From Acidimicrobiaceae bacterium (lineage in GTDB: Bacteria; Actinomycetota; Acidimicrobiia; Acidimicrobiales; RAAP-2): a stretch of DNA of 6,628 bases. The stretch lies in assembly GCA_030838245.1 (NCBI GenBank), contig JAUTXB010000140.1, positions 1 through 6,628 on the forward strand, in the 5' to 3' direction. The position numbers and the translations under genes were made by a program. The notes below the pieces were generated by a model. The model was not told the origin of the DNA, made no database searches, and worked only from the letters and a program-made list of their open reading frames with translations. Positions 1 through 5,001 of the stretch are shown in pieces (position 1 is the first letter of the stretch; each line of letters begins with the position of its first letter).

Positions 1-206
1 ACTGTCCACCGCCGTCATGTTCTGTTCACTATCGTCATGTGCCCCTCATTGACTCTCGTTACCCGGTGTTCCGAGTTTCCCACAGCTAATTTTCGAGGTG
101 AGGGATGGGTACCAGGCACGGAGCTCAAGTCGCCGTGCCCATTGCCGCAAGCCCTACCCAGTTGTTCACCAACGTGATTCCCTACAGTTTCGCCCACGAA
201 GCGTGG
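1..206. other. Intergenic region left of rsmE, no gene supported
   Basis: This stretch lies downstream of the rsmE stop codon. I see no reading frame with recognisable protein character, and its base composition is visibly less GC-rich than the flanking coding DNA. It contains two imperfect 20-nt units that both begin CGTCATGT (13-32 and 33-52). It also holds a short hairpin, CCACG-AAG-CGTGG (194-206), abutting the rsmE stop, and a larger inverted repeat at 115-139. A short open frame on the minus strand (15-197) resembles no family I know. Confidence 0.5.
115..139 (-). terminator. Possible terminator hairpin after the hrcA-dnaJ-rsmE operon
   Basis: GGCACGG (115-121) and CCGTGCC (133-139) form a perfect 7-bp stem with an 11-nt loop, about 70 nt past the rsmE stop in the direction of transcription. 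No U-tract follows on the minus-strand transcript, so it is not a classical intrinsic terminator. Many actinobacterial terminators lack a good U-tract, which leaves the call possible but weak. Confidence 0.3.
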
Positions 207-971
207 TTATGCAAGAGGCGCTATCAGGTGTTGTCTCAACGCGCAGAGTAACGTACCAGCCGCAACCGCAGCGGTCTCCGCCCGGAGAACATTTCCACCG
301 AGCCCGACGGTGTCGAATCCGGCCTGGAGCTCGGCTGCGTCCCATCCGCCTTCGGGCCCGATTGCGACTACCGGCCGGTCGAGGTCCGGCGGTCCGCCGC
401 CCGGGCAGGCCAAGGTGGTCGGTCTCCCGGTCAGGGCAGCCAGTGACCCGAGCGTGGAGACGGCGGCGACTTCGGGCAACCAGGCCCGCCGGCATTGGGC
501 GGCTGCCTCCTGGGCCACCCGACGCAGTCGTTCCACCGACTTGGTTGCCCGATCGCCTTCCCAGCGAACCACCGATCGTGCGGTGAGGATGGGCACGATC
601 CGGTCCACGCCCAGCTCGGTCAGCTTCTGCACCACCCACTCGGGGCGATCCCCCTTCACCGGGGCGAAGGCCACTGTGACGGCCGGCTCAGCCGGCGCCG
701 TCAGCTGCACCGGCCCCAACGGGACCAGGGTGGGACCGGTCGGACTCCGGCCCGAGTCGATCCGACAGCGTGCCCACCGTCCGGCTCCGTCACCGGCCAC
801 CACGATCTCGCCGTCCCGCAGTCGGAGCACTGCGGTCAGGTGATGGGCATCGGCCCGGCTCAGGACCGGGCGGCTCGGATCGTCGACGAAGACCATGGCC
901 GCGGCATCGACCGATGCCGGGCCGACCGGTGAGCGCTCCGACCCGTTCTCGTCGGGGGCGCGCGCCGACAC
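207..971 (-). CDS. rsmE: 16S rRNA (uracil-1498-N3)-methyltransferase RsmE
   Basis: RsmE uses S-adenosylmethionine to methylate N3 of U1498 in 16S rRNA on the assembled small ribosomal subunit, in the cytoplasm. The 254-residue frame matches the usual family length. An N-terminal PUA-like part (residues about 26-90, with DAHHLTAVLRL near 41-51) is followed by the conserved KGDRPEWVVQKLTELGVDRI block (106-125) and EAAAQCRRAWLPE (155-167). The C-terminal SPOUT knot carries GPEGG (205-209) and LGGNVLRAETA (224-234), which form the AdoMet site. The gene is last in the hrcA-dnaJ-rsmE operon, 14 nt after the dnaJ stop, an order also known in mycobacteria. The start is uncertain. GTG at 971 gives an unconserved 25-residue leader and has no clear Shine-Dalgarno; ATG at 896 starts MVFVDDP, closer to the usual family N-terminus, but also lacks one. 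The stop is TAA at 207-209. Confidence 0.95.
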   Translation of the reverse strand: MSARAPDENGSERSPVGPASVDAAAMVFVDDPSRPVLSRADAHHLTAVLRLRDGEIVVAGDGAGRWARCRIDSGRSPTGPTLVPLGPVQLTAPAEPAVTVAFAPVKGDRPEWVVQKLTELGVDRIVPILTARSVVRWEGDRATKSVERLRRVAQEAAAQCRRAWLPEVAAVSTLGSLAALTGRPTTLACPGGGPPDLDRPVVAIGPEGGWDAAELQAGFDTVGLGGNVLRAETAAVAAGTLLCALRQHLIAPLA

Positions 972-991
972 GTCAGCTCGACACGTCAGCT
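966..991. repeat. 13-nt tandem duplication at the dnaJ/rsmE junction
   Basis: The unit CGACACGTCAGCT occurs twice back to back, at 966-978 and 979-991, without a mismatch. On the minus strand it covers the last serine codon and TGA stop of dnaJ, then repeats that same segment before the coding part of rsmE. The unit is not a multiple of three, so the first copy's GTG runs at once into a TGA, while the second copy's GTG (969-971) opens the rsmE frame. Confidence 0.9.
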
Positions 992-2137
992 GAGTGCGGA
1001 GCGGATCTTGGAGAACAGCTTGTCGGGACCGGGCGGATCCAACTCTTCGCCTCGCTCGATGGCCAGGTGCTCCACCAGCTCACGCTGGGCGGCGTCGAGG
1101 TCGGTCGGGGTCTCGACCACGACCCGGATGTAGAGGTCGCCCCGGCCCCGGCCGCGCAGGTGGGGGACGCCGAGGCCCTTCATCCTGATCACTTGTCCTG
1201 TCTGTGTCCCTGGGACGATGGTCACGTCGCGGTGGTCGTCGAGCGTCTCGAACCCCACCGTCGCCCCCAAGGTGGCTTGGGTCATGGCCACGTAGAGGTC
1301 GGCGTGTAAATCGGTGCCGTCGCGTTCGAAGACGTCGTCCTCGTTCACCGAGAGATGGACGAACAGGGCGCCGTTGGGGCCACCGCGGTAGCCAGCCGGT
1401 CCGTGCCCCCCGAGGCGGAGCGTCGAGCCGTTGTCGACGCCGGCAGGCACCTCGACGGTCAGCGTCCGCTCGACGACCCTCCGGCCGTCGCCACCGCAGT
1501 CGGTGCAGGGAGTGGTGACCGCCTCGCCCGTCCCCTGGCACCGCTGGCAGGGCATGGCCGTGACCACCTGGCCCAGGATCGAGTTCCGGACCCGGCGCAA
1601 CTCGCCGGCGCCGTCGCAGTCCGGGCAGCGGATGGCTGATGTGCCCGGGCGAGCACCGCTGCCGGCGCAGGTCTCACAGTGGACCGGCCCCTCGACGGTG
1701 ACCTCCCGGCGCGTGCCGAAGATGGCCTCGCGGAACTCCAACCCGACCACCATCTCGACATCGGGGCCGGGTGTGGGACCGGTGCGCCGGCGTCCGCCGC
1801 CGGGACCTCCGGGAACGCCACCGTTGAAGAAGGCATCGAAGAGGTCGCCCAGTCCGCCGCCACCGAAGATGTCTCCCGGGTTGCCGCTGAACCCACCGTT
1901 GCCGGCCGCCGGTCCGAAGACGCCCTCGGCCCCGAACCGGTCGTAGCGGGCTCGTCGCTCAGGATCGCGGAGGACCTCGTAGGCCATGCTCACCTCTTTG
2001 AACCGCTCATCGGTGGCTGCGTCGCCACCGGTGGCGTCAGGGTGCAGCTCGCGTGCCTTTTGCCGATAGGCACGCTTGAGCTCGTCGTCGCTGGCGTCGC
2101 GCGTCACGCCCAGGAGGGCGTACAGGTCGTCGTTCAT
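986..2137 (-). CDS. dnaJ: Chaperone protein DnaJ (Hsp40, type A)
   Basis: DnaJ delivers unfolded proteins to DnaK and stimulates DnaK ATP hydrolysis in the cytoplasm. The 383-residue product is full length with all type A domains. The J domain (about 4-68) has the essential HPD at 32-34. A Gly/Phe-rich linker spans about 68-118. The zinc-binding cysteine-rich domain has four intact CxxCxGxG repeats at 154-161, 171-178, 197-204 and 211-218. The C-terminal substrate-binding beta domains cover about 125-150 and 220-345. The LYALLGV start of the J domain and the position after hrcA suggest the DnaJ2 paralogue of actinobacteria rather than the one in dnaK-grpE-dnaJ operons. ATG at 2137 is chosen because the J domain begins at once and a CAGG lies six bases upstream. 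It sits 16 nt after hrcA and should be co-transcribed from the CIRCE-controlled promoter. The TGA stop lies inside a 13-nt tandem repeat. Confidence 0.97.
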   Translation of the reverse strand: MNDDLYALLGVTRDASDDELKRAYRQKARELHPDATGGDAATDERFKEVSMAYEVLRDPERRARYDRFGAEGVFGPAAGNGGFSGNPGDIFGGGGLGDLFDAFFNGGVPGGPGGGRRRTGPTPGPDVEMVVGLEFREAIFGTRREVTVEGPVHCETCAGSGARPGTSAIRCPDCDGAGELRRVRNSILGQVVTAMPCQRCQGTGEAVTTPCTDCGGDGRRVVERTLTVEVPAGVDNGSTLRLGGHGPAGYRGGPNGALFVHLSVNEDDVFERDGTDLHADLYVAMTQATLGATVGFETLDDHRDVTIVPGTQTGQVIRMKGLGVPHLRGRGRGDLYIRVVVETPTDLDAAQRELVEHLAIERGEELDPPGPDKLFSKIRSALS

Positions 2138-2153
2138 CTATTGCCTGTTCCGA

Positions 2154-3221
2154 TCAAAGGTTTCCGGTCTCGCCGAGGCGCTGGCCGAGTCGCTCGCCGA
2201 CCACCCGTGCGACAGCCAACGCTTGTGGATAATTCATCCGGGTGGGCCCGAGCAGGCCGATGGTGCCGGCCTTCTCCCCCTCCACCGCGACCGGCATGAC
2301 CACGATGGCACACGAGGCCAACGGCTCGAAGCCGTGCTCGGCCCCGATAGCCACCGACAGGCCACGATCGAGTACATCGCGCAGCAACGAGACCACCACC
2401 AGCTGCTGCTCCAAGATGGTCAACACCGATCGAACCGTCTCGACTGCGTCGAAGGCGGCGGCCAGCCGGGAGGGACCTCCCACGAACAGCTGGTCGGCGT
2501 GGTCCTCGGGCCGCATGGACGTGAGGGCAGCCAATCCGGCCCCTACCAACGAGTCAGTGGCCCGATCCCCCGTCGAGCGGGCCTGCTGGGCCACCATGCC
2601 CAGAGTCACCCCGTCGGCGTGGGCAGCCAAGTGCCGGCCGGCCGCAGCCAGGCGCTCCTCCGACGTGTCCTCGGTCAGCTCGATCGACTGCTTTTGCACC
2701 GCACCGTCGGCCAGAACCACGACCAGCAGGGCCAGCCGCGGCCCGAGGCCCACCAGCTGGACGGAGCGGACCGCCGCAGCCTCGTGGGAAGGCCCGACGA
2801 CCATGGCCGTGCAGTCGGTCAGATCGGCCAGGAGGCCCGAGGTGCGCTCCAGCATCTGCTCGATCTCGCCGTGGGCGTGATCGAAGAACTGCCGGACCTG
2901 CTGGCGCTGGACGGGCTCGAGCGGGCCGGGGCCACCGAGGTGGTCGACGAAGAACCGGTACCCCTTGTCGGTGGGAATCCGCCCGGCACTGGTATGGGGC
3001 TGGGTCAGGTAGCCCTCGCCCTCGAGTGCGGCCATCTCGGTCCGGACCGTGGCCGAGGACACGCCCACGCCGGGCAGGTCGGCGACGTGCTGAGATCCGA
3101 CAGGCAATGCGGACCCGATGTACTCGGTCACCACCGCAGTCAGGATGGCGGCCTTGCGGGCGTCGATCGAGGACTGGTCCCCGTCCGGGTCGTGGAGCTG
3201 TGGGTCGTCAGTACGCACCAT
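2154..3221 (-). CDS. hrcA: Heat-inducible transcription repressor HrcA
   Basis: HrcA is a dimeric repressor that binds CIRCE operators and silences chaperone operons; it needs GroEL to stay active, so stress that occupies GroEL relieves repression. The 355-residue product has the N-terminal winged helix (about 20-90), with the family block VSSATVRTEMAALEGEGYL (54-72) and the HTSAGRIPTDKGYRFFVDHL segment (76-95). A GAF-like middle domain follows, and the C-terminal signature GTIGLLGPTRMNYPQALAVA begins near residue 319. About 18 residues precede the conserved DARKAAIL start; ATG at 3221 is the only good upstream start, with only a weak purine-rich stretch (GAAGTGA) before it. It is first in the hrcA-dnaJ-rsmE operon, and a CIRCE element lies 80 nt upstream, so it very probably represses itself. 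The TGA stop (2154-2156) is 16 nt from dnaJ. Confidence 0.97.
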   Translation of the reverse strand: MVRTDDPQLHDPDGDQSSIDARKAAILTAVVTEYIGSALPVGSQHVADLPGVGVSSATVRTEMAALEGEGYLTQPHTSAGRIPTDKGYRFFVDHLGGPGPLEPVQRQQVRQFFDHAHGEIEQMLERTSGLLADLTDCTAMVVGPSHEAAAVRSVQLVGLGPRLALLVVVLADGAVQKQSIELTEDTSEERLAAAGRHLAAHADGVTLGMVAQQARSTGDRATDSLVGAGLAALTSMRPEDHADQLFVGGPSRLAAAFDAVETVRSVLTILEQQLVVVSLLRDVLDRGLSVAIGAEHGFEPLASCAIVVMPVAVEGEKAGTIGLLGPTRMNYPQALAVARVVGERLGQRLGETGNL

Positions 3222-3301
3222 GGATGATCACTTCGGTTGTCTCGTTCGTTCCCACCGACGGGACGGCGGGATTGCCGATGCCGAGTCTGTGGGTTCGTCG
3301 A

Positions 3302-3328
3302 TTGGCACTCCACTCTACCGAGTGCTGA
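3302..3328 (-). promoter_or_regulatory. CIRCE operator (HrcA binding site) upstream of hrcA
   Basis: TTGGCACTC (3302-3310), a 9-nt spacer and GAGTGCTGA (3320-3328) match the known CIRCE consensus TTAGCACTC-N9-GAGTGCTAA. Each arm differs from it at one position, and the inner GCACTC/GAGTGC halves pair perfectly. The spacing is exact, and the site lies 80 nt before the hrcA start, where autorepression is expected. On the transcribed strand the spacer contains TAGAGT (3312-3317), which fits an actinobacterial -10 hexamer (TAnnnT). No convincing -35 is visible, so the promoter assignment is tentative; the operator itself is not. Confidence 0.92.
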
Positions 3329-3413
3329 CCAGGGACGGCCCTCATGCCAGACCGGCGCGGTGCGGGGGCGACAGGGCAGGGCCAGCGCAAGGCGGTGCGC
3401 ATGCTCACGCCAG

Positions 3414-3449
3414 CCCGGGTTTGGCCTGGTGGCTCGGGCAGGACCCGGG
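3414..3449 (-). terminator. Possible terminator hairpin downstream of the DtxR-family gene
   Basis: CCCGGGT (3414-3420) and ACCCGGG (3443-3449) form a perfect 7-bp stem, with CCTG/CAGG able to pair inside it. The structure begins about 10 nt past the regulator's stop codon and lies before the CIRCE-controlled promoter, a sensible place to end transcription. It has no U-tract, so it may be a U-less actinobacterial terminator or simply GC-rich chance pairing. Confidence 0.35.
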
Positions 3450-3459
3450 GGCCCAGAGC

Positions 3460-4119
3460 TCAAGCGGAGGCGATGAAGAGCTGTTTGGTCATCGCCGGCC
3501 CTACCGCCACGGTGGCGTCGCCCACGACCAGCGTCAATGTTCCGTCGGGGGCCTTGGCCTGGATGGTGGCGGTGGTCCCCGGGGTCAGCCCATGATCGCC
3601 CAGGTAGGTCAGTGAGGCCGAGTCGTGCTCGACACTCTCGGTGATCCTCAGGAGTTTGATGTTCTCACCCGGCTCTGCCTTGGCCAGGGATCGCTGCTCG
3701 CTCCGTGTGCCGGCTGAGCCCGGGATGGGGTTCCCGTGCGGGCAGGTGGTGGGATTCTCGAGCAGGACGATCAAGCGCTTCTCGACGTCATCAGAGATGA
3801 CGTGCTCCCACCGGCCGGCCTCGAGGTGCGCCTTGTCCCAGTCGAGACCGATGATGTCGACCAAGAGGCGCTCGGCCAGGCGATGCTTGCGGACCACGCC
3901 CTCGGCCAGGGCGGCGCCAGCCGGCGTAAGCGCGATCTGCCGGCTGGTCCGAGTGATGAGATCGTCTGCTTCCAGGCGATCGAGCATCTCCGACACCGAG
4001 GGTGCCGCTTTGTCGAGGCGTTCGGCAAGGCGGGCCTGGATGACGGGCACGCCCTCTTCCAGTAGGGAGAAGATCGCCTCCAGGTACTCCTCAACCGGGG
4101 GATGGAAACGGTCGAGCAC
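3460..4119 (-). CDS. DtxR/IdeR/MntR-family metal-dependent transcriptional regulator
   Basis: DtxR-family proteins bind a divalent metal (Fe2+ or Mn2+), dimerise and repress uptake genes or activate storage genes. From GTG at 4119 the product has 219 residues, normal for the family. A winged helix (about 5-72) includes ARLAERLDKAAPSVSEMLDRLE (29-50, recognition region). The dimerisation and metal domain follows (about 73-135), with KHRLAERLLVDIIGLDW and the PTTCPHGNPIPGS block. The C-terminal SH3/FeoA-like domain (about 145-219) contains TYLGDHGLTPG. By comparison with DtxR, ancillary-site ligands His79, Glu83 and His98 and primary ligands Glu105 and His106 are present. The positions of DtxR Met10 and Cys102 are Glu11 and Gly102, so metal choice cannot be assumed. 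This start is chosen because it opens just before the conserved PPVEEYLEAIF and has AGGA eight bases upstream; longer frames run antisense through the divergent small gene. Its targets are unknown. Confidence 0.92.
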   Translation of the reverse strand: MLDRFHPPVEEYLEAIFSLLEEGVPVIQARLAERLDKAAPSVSEMLDRLEADDLITRTSRQIALTPAGAALAEGVVRKHRLAERLLVDIIGLDWDKAHLEAGRWEHVISDDVEKRLIVLLENPTTCPHGNPIPGSAGTRSEQRSLAKAEPGENIKLLRITESVEHDSASLTYLGDHGLTPGTTATIQAKAPDGTLTLVVGDATVAVGPAMTKQLFIASA

Positions 4120-4127
4120 AGAAATGA

Positions 4128-4131
4128 TCCT
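4128..4131 (-). promoter_or_regulatory. Ribosome binding site fixing the DtxR-family start
   Basis: On the minus strand AGGA stands eight bases before GTG at 4119 and supports that short start over longer upstream frames. The same bases sit inside TAGGAT, which would also fit a -10 hexamer exactly seven bases before the GTG, so a leaderless transcript is an alternative reading. Confidence 0.55.
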
Positions 4132-4212
4132 AATGGGGCGGCGACGTGATGCTCCGCACGCCTCGGCCAGGGAAGCCACCCGCCGGCCGATCTGGACACA
4201 TACAGCACTACC

Positions 4213-4614
4213 GTGGGTTTCGTGGACGAGGACCGAGAGCTGGACAGCGGCACGGTCGACGAGCACAGTGGGGACGATCCGACCCCGGTTGTCGAACCGA
4301 GCGGCGAGGGGTCGATCGAAGTGCCCGAGGACTCCCTGCGCTTCGATCGCTGGCGGCGGCGATCGGCCGCTGGGGCGATGATGACGGGGATCGCCTTCGG
4401 GCTGCAAGAGGCACTCGAGCGGAAGCGCAAGGAGGTTCCCATCGTGCAACAAGCCGACGGCGACCCACCGGGCCCACCGGGCCCCATCGAGCTGCAGTTC
4501 GACCCCGACCATCCCGAAAAGACGGTGGCGGTGATCAGGCCCTGGCTCATCGAGGCTCACGGGCCGAATGCCGAGGATGGGGATGCCACGGCCCCTACAG
4601 AGACGGCGGACTGA
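4213..4614 (+). CDS. Small acidic hypothetical protein, divergent from the DtxR-family gene
   Basis: I do not recognise a named family for this 133-residue product. It is probably real: codons are strongly GC-biased at third positions and the protein has a sensible layout. An acidic, low-complexity N-terminus (about 1-40) leads to a basic stretch, FDRWRRRSAAGAMM (44-57), and a short helical, partly hydrophobic segment, TGIAFGLQEALE (58-69), too short and mixed for a clear transmembrane helix. A proline-rich linker with a 9-nt tandem repeat (PPGPPGP, 85-91) precedes IELQFDPDHPEKTVAVIRPWL (92-112) and an acidic tail. It resembles small conserved hypotheticals I associate with actinobacteria, but that is memory rather than a search. 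It begins 93 bp from the DtxR-family start on the opposite strand, so the two may share a control region. GTG at 4213 has no clear ribosome site; GTG at 4222 is an alternative, three codons shorter. Confidence 0.72.
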   Translation: MGFVDEDRELDSGTVDEHSGDDPTPVVEPSGEGSIEVPEDSLRFDRWRRRSAAGAMMTGIAFGLQEALERKRKEVPIVQQADGDPPGPPGPIELQFDPDHPEKTVAVIRPWLIEAHGPNAEDGDATAPTETAD

Positions 4615-4862
4615 GAACTTTTCAGCTGGACATGACGCTGTACCTGCGCCGCGCAACTGCACCCCGCTGGTGAGAACGTGCGCTGAACGGAACGCAATTC
4701 GGTGAGGTGCCGCGCCCGCTACGCCGCTCACTGGTGTCCGAGCAGTAGGTGGGGCCCGGCAGTCCCGTCGCTAGCCGTAGATGGGCGGCGTAACGCGCTA
4801 TTCACAACCAGGATACCGGAAGGAAACAACGGCAACCTACGGTAAACACCGAAAACTAAATC
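4615..4862. other. Intergenic region before the riboswitch, no gene supported
   Basis: I see no convincing reading frame, tRNA or clear terminator between the small hypothetical gene and the riboswitch aptamer. Base composition turns AT-richer from about 4800, as expected for a promoter zone. The promoter of the riboswitch transcript should lie near 4800-4860. TACGGT (4838-4843) fits a loose TAnnnT -10, but no -35 supports it. An 8-nt inverted repeat, TACGCCGC (4720-4727) with GCGGCGTA (4785-4792), could close a 57-nt loop. Confidence 0.5.
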
Positions 4863-4962
4863 GCATCTAGGGTTCCGCATCCGATCACGGGATGGTCTGG
4901 TCCGAGAGGTGCACAGGCCCACTCCGGTGGGCTTGACACGGAGGGATAAAAGCCCGGGAGGT
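4861..4962 (+). promoter_or_regulatory. Guanidine-I riboswitch (ykkC class, subtype 1) aptamer
   Basis: The segment carries the three conserved ykkC blocks in order: CTAGGGTTCCG (4867-4877), GGTCTGGTCCGAGAG (4894-4908) and ACACGG...GGGATAAAAGCCCGGGAGG (4936-4961). The expected helices can be drawn. P1a pairs 4863-4868 with 4907-4912 (one G-U pair); its inner extension is 4878-4882 with 4890-4894. P2 is a perfect 6-bp stem, GCCCAC/GTGGGC, with a TCCG loop (4917-4932). P3 pairs GGG (4943-4945) with CCC (4953-4955). Subtype 1 RNAs of this class bind guanidinium and usually turn genes on. The ppGpp- and PRPP-sensing subtypes share the core, but the intact P3 block and the creatininase downstream favour guanidine. 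The aptamer's 3' part is also the 5' arm of the following terminator, and the regulated gene starts at 5002. The distal ORF start at 4909 falls inside this RNA and is not a real start. Confidence 0.9.
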
Positions 4963-4991
4963 TACGACCTTCTGGGCTTTTGCCCATTTTT
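4948..4991 (+). terminator. Riboswitch expression platform: intrinsic terminator before the ligase gene
   Basis: Positions 4948-4962 pair with 4967-4981 in a 15-bp stem (outer AAAAGCCC/GGGCTTTT perfect, two G-U pairs inside) closed by a TACG tetraloop. T-rich sequence follows: TTTT ends the stem and TTTTT lies at 4987-4991. The 5' arm is the same sequence as the aptamer's P3 3' side, so aptamer and terminator exclude each other. Ligand binding should therefore prevent termination, giving an ON switch, as known for most guanidine-I riboswitches. A small alternative hairpin, TGGGC-TTTT-GCCCA (4973-4986), could form when the long stem does not. Confidence 0.8.
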
Positions 4992-4997
4992 AGGAGA
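4992..4997 (+). promoter_or_regulatory. Ribosome binding site deciding the glutamine synthetase-family start
   Basis: AGGAGA lies just after the terminator's T-run and four bases before GTG at 5002. It is the strongest Shine-Dalgarno in the window and fixes the start there rather than at the upstream in-frame ATG at 4909. Confidence 0.88.
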
Positions 4998-5001
4998 CTA
5001 C

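Noticed and set aside
15..197. Minus-strand 60-codon frame after rsmE
   Set aside because: No coding bias or family resemblance, and it overlaps the putative terminator hairpin.
2076..3227. Plus-strand frame of 383 codons over hrcA
   Set aside because: Shadow of hrcA: low-complexity His/Gln/Gly-rich translation without motifs, against full HrcA signatures on the other strand.
4120..4731. N-terminal extension of the DtxR-family protein to 4731
   Set aside because: It would run antisense through the small plus-strand gene, double the family length and encode no known domain; GTG 4119 gives a normal-length protein.
4690..4800. Possible tRNA or small structured RNA in the GC-rich part of the gap
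   Set aside because: No cloverleaf with a T-arm consensus can be drawn; only the single long-range inverted repeat stands out.
4728..4922. Minus-strand 64-codon frame upstream of the riboswitch
   Set aside because: It overlaps the riboswitch aptamer and has no recognisable features.
4909..5001. N-terminal extension of the ligase from ATG 4909
   Set aside because: This segment is the riboswitch aptamer and terminator; AGGAGA before GTG 5002 marks the real start and the extension has no protein-like conservation.
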